A DNA stretch of 64,000 nt from Ipomoea triloba. Its lineage: Eukaryota > Streptophyta > Magnoliopsida > Solanales > Convolvulaceae. The DNA lies in contig NC_044927.1 of the NCBI RefSeq assembly GCF_003576645.1, positions 18,294,157-18,358,156 on the forward strand, given 5' to 3'. The position numbers and the translations under genes were made by a program. The first letter of the stretch is position 1. Every line of letters begins with the position of its first letter. Below the pieces are notes generated by a model. The model searched no databases and had not been told where the DNA came from. It worked only from the letters and a program-made list of their open reading frames with translations. This document shows, one piece after another, positions 1 through 9,747 of this stretch.

Positions 1-50
1 TTAAATTGAGTAAAACCACTATAGTCGAGGACTATATTGGGTATTAACTC
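1..50. repeat. Mutator-like terminal inverted repeat (TIR) remnant
   Basis: Read on the minus strand this begins GAGTTAATACCC and continues with a CCTCGACTAT motif, close to the TIR of the MULE at 5694-6759 (GAGTTAATTATCG...CCCTCGACTAT). It is the inner-to-outer right end of a related element whose left part lies before the window; the same end recurs at 1459-1508. The assignment rests only on TIR similarity. Confidence 0.4.
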
Positions 51-444
51 TAAACTTTACCAGTTGAGCCCTTAGTAATTTATTATGATTAATTGATCTT
101 TTTCTTGTGGTTCCTTAGTTGTTGAATAACATTGACCATTCATGATGTGTAATCTAATTTTACTATCTACAGTTTGGAGGCATGTATTGGGGCACAAAGA
201 TGTGATTAATTGAATTGACATCGATCGTAGTTCTATATATATTTTGCTATTTTTTATTCTTATTTGTGAGTGAAAAGTTACTTAAATTGCAATTCTCTAT
301 TGAAGGTAGAATAACTTAGCTAATAATGATGATGATTGATTGGTTTCTAAAAAAAACAAAAAAAAAAGATTTTCATATAGGAATGTGAAAATTTTTAAGA
401 TATTAAATTTATGTTAAAACCATATTGTTTAAATGATTGCATTC

Positions 445-869
445 TCACAGAGTAATCAGGCTAGCAGCACCCGACCCGGAACCACTGGTAGGACCCAGAG
501 GCAAGGCAACGGACGTTCAACCAACCGTTCAACACTTCACTCCTCAACATCAATGCTCAACGGCTCCTCAGCTCCTCAGCATGACCAACGGTTCAACTCC
601 TCAGCATTGATGCCCAACGTTCAGCTCCTCAGTATTGATGACCAACGTTCAGCTCCTCAGCATTGATGACCCATTACTGAGCTGAAGGGAATAAAAGGAC
701 TCACAACGCAAAGTAGAGGGATGATACTTCTTACGACACTTGAACTTAGACAAAACACACACTGAACTCATTTGTACACTGAGCACTACTGCTCAAACAC
801 TGTATTCAACATTGTATTCAAATACTCAATAATACTCAAATACATACCGGTAACACATTATTACCGTCA
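445..869 (+). repeat. 5' LTR, copy A, of non-autonomous LTR retrotransposon
   Basis: This LTR matches 1896-2297 and 5125-5547. It ends ...TTACCGTCA and is followed directly by a PBS-like stretch. The 3' LTR begins TGACAGAG, this copy TCACAGAG, so the canonical TG has mutated to TC here. The five bases before it (440-444, CATTC) equal the five bases after the 3' LTR (5548-5552), giving a TSD. It contains clustered CTCCTCAGC and TTCAAC motifs. Confidence 0.85.
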
Positions 870-890
870 TTGGTGCTTTCATTGAGAGCC
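870..890 (+). other. Primer-binding-site-like sequence
   Basis: TTGGTGCTTTCATTGAGAGC follows the LTR immediately, as a tRNA primer-binding site does in LTR retrotransposons. The same sequence follows the second LTR copy at 2298. The priming tRNA was not identified. Confidence 0.6.
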
Positions 891-1269
891 GAGATCGTAT
901 CTCAGGCAAACTTCACACATCACAAACACCTCTATGGCGTCGCCTTCTTCAAGCAGTGTCCTGCTCATCAAGTGGCGTTCACCTTCTTCAAGCAGTGTCC
1001 TGCTCATCAAGTGGCGTTCGCCTCCTGCTTATCAAGCCACACTTTTCACAAATCACAAAACACCCAGCTCATCTCATCACTATCGATGGTGAAATCCAGA
1101 TCCAGCCCCGCTCTGATGGTTCTCATCGAGTGAACAATGGTCATCCTGAATCCAGCAGCTCCCATGATTCTTATCGAGTGAACAATGGTCATCCCGGATC
1201 CAGTAGCTCTCATGGTTCTCATCGAGTGAACAATGGTCACCCCTCGGGTGATCTTCGTGGGCAACTCAA

Positions 1270-1458
1270 GAAGATTTGCATTTCTGCGTGAATCTTAATA
1301 AGGTAAAGAAGAAGGAATAATCCCAAATGGACGAAGGATGATAAATTACCATTAGTGCCCTATTTCTAACCGTCCAATAACAAAATTTTTAACAAAGGAC
1401 TAAATTGTGTAAAACCATAAAAGTCGAGGATTAAATTGAGTACAAAAGTCATTTAGGA
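1270..1458. other. Junction DNA between the two duplication copies
   Basis: These 189 bases hold no gene. They carry degenerate phrases such as AGTCGAGGATTAAATTGAG that resemble the MULE-end sequence at 1-50, so they are probably the flank that lies to the left of copy B and, outside the window, of copy A. Confidence 0.5.
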
Positions 1459-2652
1459 TTAAATTGAGTAAAACCACTATAGTCGAGGACTATATTGGGT
1501 ATTAACTCTAAACTTTACCAGTTGAGCCCTTAGTAATTTATTATGATTAATTGATCTTTTTCTTGTGGTTCCTTAGTTGTTGAATAACATTGACCATTCA
1601 TGATGTGTAATCTAATTTTACTATCTACAGTTTGGAGGCATGTATTGGGGCACAAAGATGTGATTAATTGAATTGACATCGATCGTAGTTCTATATATAT
1701 TTTGCTATTTTTTATTCTTATTTGTGAGTGAAAAGTTACTTAAATTGCAATTCTCTATTGAAGGTAGAATAACTTAGCTAATAATGATGATGATTGATTG
1801 GTTTCTAAAAAAACAAAAAAAAAAGATTTTCATATAGGATGTGAAAATTTTTAAGATTAAATTTATGTTAAAACCATATTGTTTTGATTGCATTCTCACA
1901 GAGTAATCAGGCTAGCAGCACCCGACCGGAACCACTGGTAGGACCCAGAGGCAAGGCAACGGACGTTCAACAACCGTTCAACACTTCACTCCTCAACATC
2001 AATGCTCAACGGCTCCTCAGCTCCTCAGCATGACCAACGGTTCAACTCCTCAGCATTGATGCCCAACGTTCAGCTCCTCAGTATTGATGACCAACGTTCA
2101 GCTCCTCAGCATTGATGACCCATTACTGAGCTGAAGGGAATAAAAGGCTCACAACGCAAAGTAGAGCACGACACTTGAACTTAGACAAAACACACACTGA
2201 ACTCATTTGTACACTGAGCACTACGCTCAAACACTGTATAACGTATTCAAATACTCAATAATACTCAAATAATACCGGTAACACATTATTACCGTCATTG
2301 GTGCTTTCATTGAGAGCCGAGATCGTATCTCAGGCAAACTTCACACATCACAAAACACCTCTATGGCGTCGCCTTCTTCAAGCAGTGTCCTGCTCATCAA
2401 GTGGCGGCTCGCTATCAAGCCACACTTTTCACAAATCACAAAACACCCAGCTCATCTCATCACTATCGATGGTGAAATCCAGATCCAGCCCCGCTCTGAT
2501 GGTTCTCATCGAGTGAACAATGGTCATCCTGAATCCAGCAGCTCCCATGATTCTTATCGAGTGAACAATGGTCATCCCGGATCCAGTAGCTCTCATGGTT
2601 CTCATCGAGTGAACAATGGTCACCCCTCGGGTGATCTTCGTGGGCAACTCAA
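1459..2652. repeat. Copy B of the ~1.46-kb tandem duplication
   Basis: This repeats 1-1269 including the flank, the CATTC target-site copy (1891-1895), the LTR and the leader. It is about 75 bases shorter through scattered small deletions. Unlike copy A it is continuous with the element interior and 3' LTR, so it is the structurally complete 5' end. Confidence 0.85.
1896..2297 (+). repeat. 5' LTR, copy B
   Basis: 402 bp, collinear with 445-869 and 5125-5547 but with several small deletions. It begins TCACAGAG and ends TTACCGTCA. The preceding CATTC (1891-1895) matches the bases after the 3' LTR. Confidence 0.85.
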
Positions 2653-4440
2653 TGGTCACCCCTCGGGTGATCTTCATAAACAGCTCAACAGTAACCACGT
2701 GGGAGATCGCCGCAATGGTGATCTCCGTAGCCAACTCAACAACAACCACGGGCACTTCCTCCTCAAGTGCATCCGCCTCCTTCACTTGTGCGTTCACCTC
2801 TTGTAAGCAATGGCGTTACCCAGTGAACGCTGCTCCCATCCAAGTAGTGGACTTACAAGCAGTGGCGTTACCAAGTGAACGCGGCTCCCATCCAAGCCGT
2901 GGACTTCCTCATCAAGTGGCGTCACCTCCTCAAGTGGTGTCACCTCCACGAGTGGCGTCACCTCCTCAAGTGGTGCTGCTCCTCAAGCAGCGTCACCTCA
3001 TCTAGTGCATCCGCCTCCTTCACTTGTGCGTTCACCTCTTGTAAGCAGTGGCGTTACCCAGTGAACGCTGCTCCCATCCAAGTAGTGGACTTACAAGCAG
3101 TGGCGTTACCGAGTGAACGCGGCTCCCATCCAAGTCGTGGACTTCCTCAAGCGGTGAGTGGCATCACCTCATCAAGTAGCGCTGCTCCTCAAGCAGCGTC
3201 AACTCATCAAGTGACGCTGCTCCTCAAGCGGGCGTCACCTCATCAAGTAGCGCTGCTCTTCAAGCAGCGTCCCCTCATCAAACGAGCGAGTTCACCACCT
3301 CAATCACATTAAGCGTTACCTCCTCGAGCAACGTCAACACCTCAAGTGGTGTCACCTTCACGAGCGGCGCCACCTCCTCAAGTGGCGCTGCTCCTCAAGC
3401 AGCGTCACCTCATCTAGTGCATCCGCCCTTTTCAAGTGGCGTTGCTCCTCAAGCAGCGTCACCTCATCAAGCGGGTGTCACCTCATCAAGCTGGTGTCAC
3501 CTCATCAAGTGGTGCTGCTCCTCAAGCAGCGTCACCTCATCAAGCGGGTGTCACCTCATCAAGCTGGTGTCACCTCATCAAGTGGCGCTGCTCCTCACAC
3601 AGCGTCACCTCATCAAGTGGTGTCACCTCCTCAAGTGGCGTCACCTCCACGAGTAGTGTCACCACCTCGAGCAGCGTCACCACCTCGAGCAGCGTCACTT
3701 CCTCGAGCAGTGTCACCACCTCGAGCAGGTGTCGCCTCATCTAGTGCATCCGCCCTTTTCAAGTGGCGCTGCTCCTCAAGCAACGTCACCTCATCAAGTG
3801 GTGCTGCTCCTCAAGCAGCGTCACCTCATCAAGTGGCGCTGCTCCTCAAGCAGCGTCATCTCATCAAGTGGCGCTGCTCCTCTTTTAACGTCACCTTTTC
3901 AAGTGGCGTCACCTCATCAAGCGGGCGTCACCTCATCAAGTGGCGCTGCTCCTCAAGCAGCGTCAACTCATCAAGTAGCGCTGCTCCTCAAGCAGCGTCA
4001 CCTCCTCAAGTGGTGTCACCTCCTCGAGCAGCATCACCAGCTCGAGTAGAGTCACAACCTCAAGCAGCGTCACCTCCTCAAGTGGCGTCACCTCCTCGAG
4101 CAGTGTCACCTGCTCGAGCGGCGTCACCACCTCGAGAAGCATCACCTCTTCGAGCGGTGAGTGGTGTCACCTCCTCGAGCAGCGCCGCCTCCTCAAGTGC
4201 GTCGTATCCTCCTCAAGTGCGTTTGCTTCCTCCTCAAGTGCTTTTGCTTCCTCCACTTGTGCATCCGCCTCCTGCGCTTGTGCACTCGCACGCCTCCTGC
4301 ACTTGTGCACTCGCATCCTCCACTGGTGCATCCGTCTCCTCAAGTGCGTCTATCGCCTCCACTGGTGCATCCGCCTCCTGCACTTGTACATCTGCCTCCT
4401 TCACTTGTGCGTTCACCTCCATAAGCAAAAGGACTCAGTA
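2653..4440. repeat. Degenerate tandem array of CTCCTCAAGCAGCGTCACC / CTCATCAAGTGG units
   Basis: About 1.8 kb is built from units of roughly 33 bases such as GCTCCTCAAGCAGCGTCACC and CTCATCAAGTGGCGCTGC, with CTCCTCGAGCAG variants toward 4000-4150 and CTCCACTTGTGCATCCGCCT variants at 4200-4430. Because the unit is a multiple of three and lacks stops in several frames, long shadow open frames of Ser/Pro/Gln/Ala-rich sequence run through it on both strands. No domain is recognisable. A larger ~230-bp block (2790-3000 and 3010-3150) is also duplicated. Confidence 0.85.
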
Positions 4441-4494
4441 GTTGGTCATGGTCTGCCCTGATCAATTTTGTTAAAAAACAAAATAATAATAAAA

Positions 4495-4835
4495 AATCTA
4501 AGCTCTAATCCCTTAGGGCCGGTACGAGATCCGATCTCGCTAGCTACCTAACGGGAGAGTGTTTTTCTGAGCCTAGCCAAGGGCTTGGATTCAAAAAACA
4601 CCACACTCTAATCCCTTAAGGCCAGCACGAGATCTGATCTCGCTAGCTACCTGACGGGCGAGCTAACCTCGAAGGGTATTTTCTCGGTAAAGCTTAAGGC
4701 TTTGCTACGAAAACACCACACTCTAGTCCCTTAGGGCCGGCACGAGATCCGATCTCGCTAGCTACCAGACGGGAGAGCTGACCTTTGACCGAACCTACGG
4801 ATGGTCGAAGTGAACTCACGCAAGAGCCCTGAGCA
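4495..4835. repeat. Three direct repeats of ~105-115 bp
   Basis: Units starting at about 4503, 4606 and 4721 share CTCTAATCCCTTAGGGCC followed by ACGAGATC(C/T)GATCTCGC, TAGCTACC and GACGGG. Each unit contains a small palindrome, GAGATCNGATCTC. They lie inside the non-autonomous retrotransposon and show no coding potential. Confidence 0.8.
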
Positions 4836-4847
4836 AAAAAAAAATGT

Positions 4848-5022
4848 GTGACCTCGGCTTGGCCGAGGTCACGCACATGGTGACCTAGGCCTGGCCGAGG
4901 TCACGTCCGTGACCTTGGCTGCCGAGGTCACGCACAGTGACCTCGGCCTCGCTGAGGTCACGCGACCTCGGCCGCCGAGGTCACACCTCGGCACGGGGGC
5001 CTTGCCTCGTGCCGAGGATGCA
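4848..5022. repeat. GC-rich inverted repeats (GACCTCGGC / GCCGAGGTC)
   Basis: GACCTCGGC and its reverse complement GCCGAGGTC alternate at least five times, so transcripts of either strand could fold into successive stem-loops. It sits just upstream of the polypurine tract of the element. No gene is seen here. Confidence 0.8.
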
Positions 5023-5104
5023 ACGAAAAAAGAAAAAAAAATACAAACAAAAACAATTTTTACGCTGGTCATTACTCCCAAACCACATCAACCACTCTCG
5101 TTGG

Positions 5105-5124
5105 CTAGGGAGTGGGGGGACTGG
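5105..5124 (+). other. Polypurine tract of the retrotransposon
   Basis: AGGGAGTGGGGGGACTGG abuts the TG of the 3' LTR at 5125. This is where plus-strand DNA priming is expected. Confidence 0.65.
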
Positions 5125-5547
5125 TGACAGAGTAATCAGGCTAGCAGCACCCGACCCGGAACCACTGGCAGGACCCAGAGGCAAGGCAACGGACGTTCAA
5201 CCAACCGTTCAACACTTCACTCCTCAACATCAATGCTCAACGGCTCCTCAGCTCCTCAGCATGACCAACCGTTCAACTCCTCAGCATTGATGCCCAACGT
5301 TCAGCTCCTCAGTATTGATGACCAACGTTCAGCTCCTCAGCATTGATGACCCATACTAAGCTGAAGGGAATAAAAGGACTCACAACGCAAAGTAGAGGGA
5401 CGACACTTCTTACGACACTTGAACTTAGACAAAACACACACTTAACTCATTTGTACACTGAGCACTGCACTCAAACACTGTATTCAACATTGTATTCAGA
5501 TACTCAATAATACTCAAATATATACCGGTAACACATTATTACCGTCA
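5125..5547 (+). repeat. 3' LTR of the non-autonomous retrotransposon
   Basis: 423 bp, beginning TGACAGAG and ending TTACCGTCA. It is followed by CATTC (5548-5552), the same five bases that precede both 5' LTR copies. It is nearly identical in order and content to 445-869. Confidence 0.9.
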
Positions 5548-5878
5548 CATTCCCTTCGATATATATAATGATAATGTACTGATTTATATTGCATCTTTTC
5601 TTTCAACATGCTTGTCATGTAAACATAACATGCTCTACTATGAAATACAACTTATATGACTAATTTACTTTTCTTCCAAATGTTATTTCTATGGAGTTAA
5701 TTATCGATTTAGTCCCTCGACTATGAGGATCTCACCACTTTAGTCCTTGACTTTCAAAATTGTCTAATTGCATCATCGACTATGCAATTTTTCTGAAATG
5801 GTCCTCGGTCCAAACAGCCGTTTATTATACGCTAAAATTGAGGATATAAATGTAATTTCATTGGCTTTGTCTTCTTAG

Positions 5879-6127
5879 GTGTTCATTTTCATCTCAGTCA
5901 TTCCGCGACTACAGGTTCTCGAGTGCTACGCCGATGTGGACGACTTCGATTTCGATTTTGACTTCGACATCGATTTCTCCGGCTTCGACTCCGATCCTTT
6001 CGCCAGCGGAACCGTTGTCAACTCCGATAACACCGACCAGGAGGAGACTAAGACGAATCTGGTGACTCTAGGAGCGTTGAAGTGGCAGAAACCGCAAGTC
6101 ACAGCGGAGATTCCAAAGTACGACTAG
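5879..6127 (+). pseudogene. Unidentified coding-like fragment with an Asp/Phe-rich run
   Basis: An 82-codon open stretch lies inside the MULE. It contains a DDFDFDFDFDIDFSG run and then a Ser/Thr/Asp-rich segment. The composition is GC-rich compared with the flanks, so this is probably captured exon sequence. After a stop at 6125-6127 the same frame continues open for some codons. I do not recognise the parent gene, and it may have no function now. Confidence 0.35.
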
Positions 6128-6382
6128 AAGGCGCCGAAAATCGTGAATGTGAAGGTGAACCTCAGGCCGATTCAGCAACCGCGGCGAGTCTTTGTTTCCC
6201 TCTATCCGCATGCCCATTTGAGAAAAAATCTGGGTTTTGTGGGTTTTCCGGGTTCGGGAAACCTTTTGGGCTTTGGGCTTCTGGTTCCGGGCATGGAGTC
6301 GCCAATGGGAATCCGTAGATTTATGGGTTGCCGAAGAACACTTGTTTTTCTCTGGTCTTGTTCCTTCACCAATTTAATTTCC

Positions 6383-6538
6383 AATACTGGAGTCCGACTC
6401 GCCGTTTCCCAAAGACACCACTAGCAAATCTTCGACGCCGACAGAGAAAGGTAACTCGTGCTTGTTGTTGAGGACGTGCGTGAGGGCGGCAACGGTGGGG
6501 TTGTTCATGGCGCTACCGCCGATGGCAGAGGTCTTGGT
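6383..6538 (-). pseudogene. Captured fragment of a patatin-like phospholipase gene
   Basis: Read on the minus strand, about 50 codons give a stretch containing AMNNPTVAALTHVLNNK and then PFSVGVEDLLVVSLGNGES. These match the conserved region of plant patatin-like lipid acyl hydrolases that carries the catalytic-dyad Asp-Gly segment and the downstream LLVVSLGNGE block. In this copy the DGG segment reads IGG, so the catalytic Asp is not preserved. It lacks the GXSXG nucleophile region, has no start codon, and is antisense to the other captured piece. It is a transduplicated fragment with no expected enzyme activity. Confidence 0.7.
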
Positions 6539-6768
6539 TCTATCGTCTGCCAATTTAAGTTCCAGTTCACGGTGAGCTGGGGAAGATGAAGAAAATTAGA
6601 ATTTCCTATTTATTACCCTCCCATTTTGACGGTGAACCAAATTGAGGACCATTTTGGTTAATGTTTCCATAGTCGATGATGCAATTGGACAATTTTGAAA
6701 GTCGAGGACCCAAGTGGTGAAATCTCATTAATCGAGGGACCAAATCGGCAATTAACTCTATTACTATG

Positions 6769-7492
6769 TCATCTGGAAGCACTTTAAGTGCATGGAACAT
6801 TCCTGATGGCCAAATGGTGTGGGAGTCATTCCTTGCTACCTCAAGTCCTTCAAGATCAATTTCATTAGTTTCTGTTAGTTCAATATTTTAATTTCTAAAA
6901 CTCGGAGGAACATTATTTTCATACTTTCAGTAAATTAATTTTGGCTAGTCAAAAATGCTTTCATATAATAATTTCTACAGGATTTTAATTTCCATTAAGT
7001 GTTACTATTAACCCTATTTGATTTTCTAAACACTTTGCAGTCAAATTTGAAAGTGGACATGGACAGTTTGATCCTTATTTATAGTAGTGTGTTATGCATT
7101 TATGCATGTTATTTCAAGTTTATAGTAGTGTGTTATGCACTTATGCATGCTATTTCAAGCATCAATGGGGAGGTTATTATCTGCAAATGATCAATAGGGA
7201 GGTTATCAGCAAATCATGGCTGGTTCTTTGAATTTCATCTAAAAAATGTAAAATTCCATCCCAATGCAATTCGGGAGGAAATTTTGCGTTTTTCAAAAAA
7301 TTCCATCATGAATCATGATTTTTTTTGTGGTGATATATATATATATATTAAAAAGTGAAAATATTGTCAAATGGGTAAAAACTGCCATTTGACAGCAAAA
7401 GATGCGTGTTGCAAGCTTGCAATACACCTCTGACAATAAAAGAAAAGAAAAATTACTTTTTTATTTCACATCATTTTTCAAACTCCATCCTT
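6769..7492. other. Intergenic AT-rich stretch
   Basis: No gene is supported. A short imperfect direct repeat (TATAGTAGTGTGTTATGCA at about 7081 and 7120) and an (AT)n run near 7336 are the only structures seen. Confidence 0.6.
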
Positions 7493-7508
7493 AAAGGATG
7501 GGGTTAGC

Positions 7509-7637
7509 ACCCCATGTTGGAGGGAGCAAGTTCGAGCCTCAGTGGATGCGGTGCTGACTCTTGTGTTTCAGTAGGTTGAGAAAGTAGTTTATGAACAGAT
7601 ACTACATTGTAACTGAGTCAGTAGTACTCAAAAAAAA
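7509..7637 (+). mobile_element. tRNA-derived SINE, 5'-shortened, with 16-bp TSD
   Basis: AAAGGATGGGGTTAGC occurs at 7493-7508 and again at 7638-7653, a perfect 16-bp TSD. The insert contains a B-box-like GTTCGAGCC, ends in an A run, and matches the SINE at 57142-57288 (shared TTCGAGCCTCAGTGGA and TTCAGTAGGTTGAGAAAGTAG). The A-box end is shortened compared with the other copy. It carries no protein and needs LINE machinery. Confidence 0.8.
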
Positions 7638-7717
7638 AAAGGATGGGGTTAGCCTAACACAATATTATTTAGCATAGATGGTGATAGACTGTGTAGCAAA
7701 ATTCATTATTAATTATT

Positions 7718-8218
7718 GAGTCATTTCCATTTTTGGTCCTACTGTTATTGGAGCATTGCCAATTTTAGTCCACTTCATTAATTTTTGCCACATTGTAACC
7801 AGTCTTATTTAGTCATTGCCACTTTTAGTCCACCGTTAAAATTTTCGTCAAATTGTCATCTTAAAGAGGGGTATTTTTTGTCTTTTCATGCTTTGGTCAT
7901 CTCCTTGACCCTTTGCAGTGATTTTCCTTACACATTTTCATCCATTGAAGAGGTCCGGCGAAAGCCATGTGAGCCACATTACAAAGCCATGGCTTTCACC
8001 GGACCTCTTCATTGGATGAAAATCTGTATGGAAAACCACTACAAAGCATGAAAAGATCAAAATACCCTTGTTTTGGATGGTTATTTGACGAAAATTTTAA
8101 CGGTGGACTAAAAGTGGCAATGACTAAATAAGACTGGCGGCAATGTGGCAAAAATTAATGAAGTGGACTAAAATTAGAAATGCCCCAATAACAGTGGGAC
8201 CAAAAATGTAAATGACTC
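7718..8218. mobile_element. Fold-back Mutator-type MITE, 501 bp, with perfect 9-bp TSD
   Basis: TTAATTATT precedes (7709-7717) and follows (8219-8227) the element exactly. The two halves are long inverted repeats of about 240 bp meeting near 7965-7990 around a GAAGAGGTCCGG...CCGGACCTCTTC centre, with few mismatches. Outer ends are GAGTCATTTCCATTTTTGG and its complement. The 88-codon open frame through the middle is an accident of the palindrome. A transcript of either strand would form a very long hairpin, a typical siRNA source. Confidence 0.88.
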
Positions 8219-8227
8219 TTAATTATT

Positions 8228-9088
8228 TGACAAAGCTCAAAGCCTCATCACCAACTCGAACTCTAATGGTGAGTATGATTGCCAACCGCGCTTGTCATGC
8301 ATGACTTACATTCCAGCCTGTTATGCCGAATTGCCAGTCCTGTTGTCCCATCATATATTATTTTTTACCATGTATCAAAAGTATCACAATCTTGAAAAAC
8401 TTTGATAAAATTAATCCATTTTAATGAATTCCTTTATGTGGTAGAAATGAGCTCGAGTTTTCAAGGGTTTTTATTATTTTTTTTTTTTGGTGGGTAATTG
8501 ACAAGTTAGTTTTACAATTCCTACGAGAAGAATTGTAAGATTAAAACATTTAAATAGGTGATGATGAGTTGTTATACATGGACTAGAGTCTACCTTATAA
8601 AGTGAATTCTGATCCTAAACGACATTGAATTGTGTATTTTTAGTATTGAAATTGTAAACTTTCAGAATGTAAATTATATTTTTAAGTCAAAACACATAAC
8701 AAATTTAGAAGGGAATTTGTGAATATAAGACTGCACTAAATTTTAAAAATATTAAATTATGTATTTTTAGTATTTGAATTGATTGCAATATTTAAAGGAA
8801 CTTGTGAATACAAAACAAGTTAATCAATGACATATATGTTAACATTATATGTTTGTAGTATACAAATTGTATATTTACGCTATTTCGGACCCGAGTCTAC
8901 TTGCAAGGTGAATCCAGGTCTACAGGATAATTTGTCCGTGACATGCAATTAATTAATTACTAAAATTGTGAAATTAGAATAGTAAAGGTTTATTAATCTA
9001 ACTAGATACTTACCCTAACTAAAAACAAAAAAATGCAACGGTAATATTGGAGCGTTTCATTAAGTTGACAAGGTGGCGTATATGGCAA
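8228..9088. other. Intergenic AT-rich stretch
   Basis: No gene or element boundary is supported. Short poly-T and ATTATG-like runs are present. Confidence 0.6.
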
Positions 9089-9144
9089 ATTATTGCATGG
9101 ACCATGGTCCACACAACTGTGTAGACCATGGTCCATGCAATAAT
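9089..9144. repeat. 56-bp near-perfect palindrome built on GGACCATGGTCC
   Basis: ATTATTGCATGGACCATGG reads inward from the left and again, reverse-complemented, from the right (CCATGGTCCATGCAATAAT), around an ACACAACTGTGT centre. Each arm holds its own CCATGG dyad. Related dyads occur at 10513-10552, 17506-17530 and 54013-54035. Confidence 0.7.
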
Positions 9145-9747
9145 GATTGGGCATATATGATGCCAAAGGAGGGAAAAAAAAAAAAAAGTTGTGGTTGAGG
9201 ATGAAGCAAATGTCTCTAAACGGGCCCTTAGAGGATTAAAGGAATTTCTTGGTTGTGGGCTTCATCCGCCAGTCGGGTCACACCCGGACCCAATTATAAC
9301 ACTGGTAGATGTAATGATTAATTTCGTACCAGAATAACAATTATGTCGTTAGGAGAAAGATCAACCATCTTTACAAATTAAGAGAAATATGTTGAAAGTC
9401 ATATATATATATACATGTGTAGTGTAATTAGGGGTGTTAACTTATGCAGGATAGTTCACTCTACCATAGGTTATACTTTTACGAGCTGGCTTGCGAAGTT
9501 CGCGGGTTAAAATTCTTCTAACCCTAACTTATCTCATGTGGACTCGTAGGTCTCGCAGGCTAGCCCGTGGGCCAACTTGAAGAATTAAAAATATATATAT
9601 ATTACAATACATTTATGTGCGCGCGCGTAAATTATAATGTTGTCCATAGTCCAAAACGGTGCTGTTTCTTTTAATGAAAATTAACTTCAATTGTTTGTCC
9701 CATCCGCACTGTTATGTGTAAAGTAGCTCAATTTGTGTAACATATTC

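Larger units (their letters stand above)
1..1269. repeat. Copy A of a ~1.46-kb tandem duplication (flank + LTR + leader)
   Basis: Window positions 1-1269 recur at 1459-2652 in the same order and orientation: about 440 bases of flanking DNA, a 425-bp LTR, a PBS-like site and about 400 bases of leader. The copies differ mainly by small deletions in copy B (for example around 2160, 2225 and 2405) and by few substitutions. After GGGCAACTCAA the copies part: copy A runs into different DNA, copy B continues into the retroelement. This is either a segmental tandem duplication or an assembly duplication of two alleles. Confidence 0.85.
1896..5547 (+). mobile_element. Non-autonomous LTR retrotransposon (LARD/TRIM-like), 3.65 kb
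   Basis: The element has a 5' LTR (1896-2297), a PBS-like site (2298 on), a coding-free interior, a purine-rich tract (5105-5124) and a 3' LTR (5125-5547), flanked by a CATTC TSD. No gag, protease, reverse transcriptase or integrase is recognisable in any frame. The interior is a leader, a GC-rich 33-bp-type array, three ~110-bp direct repeats and GC-rich hairpin repeats. Elements of this kind depend on proteins from an autonomous relative; that relative was not found in the window. LTRs of about 400 bp and an interior under 3 kb place it between TRIM and LARD classes. Confidence 0.8.
5694..6759. mobile_element. Non-autonomous Mutator-like element carrying gene fragments (Pack-MULE)
   Basis: Left end GAGTTAATTATCGATTTAG and right end (reverse complement) AGAGTTAATTGCCGATTTGG are inverted repeats that continue for about 150 bp with mismatches. 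The flanks ATTTCTATG (5685-5693) and ATTACTATG (6760-6768) agree at 8 of 9 positions, the TSD length typical of Mutator elements. The interior is markedly GC-richer than its surroundings and holds coding-like DNA on both strands, including a patatin-like fragment, but no transposase. Captured gene pieces between MULE ends define a Pack-MULE. Confidence 0.75.

Noticed and set aside
3494..4441. 315-codon open frame and overlapping ones in the array
   Set aside because: Open in several frames at once because the repeat unit is a multiple of three; no domain and no start context.
6082..6424. Plus-strand frames of 78-93 codons in the Pack-MULE
   Set aside because: Antisense or out of frame to the patatin fragment; no family resemblance.
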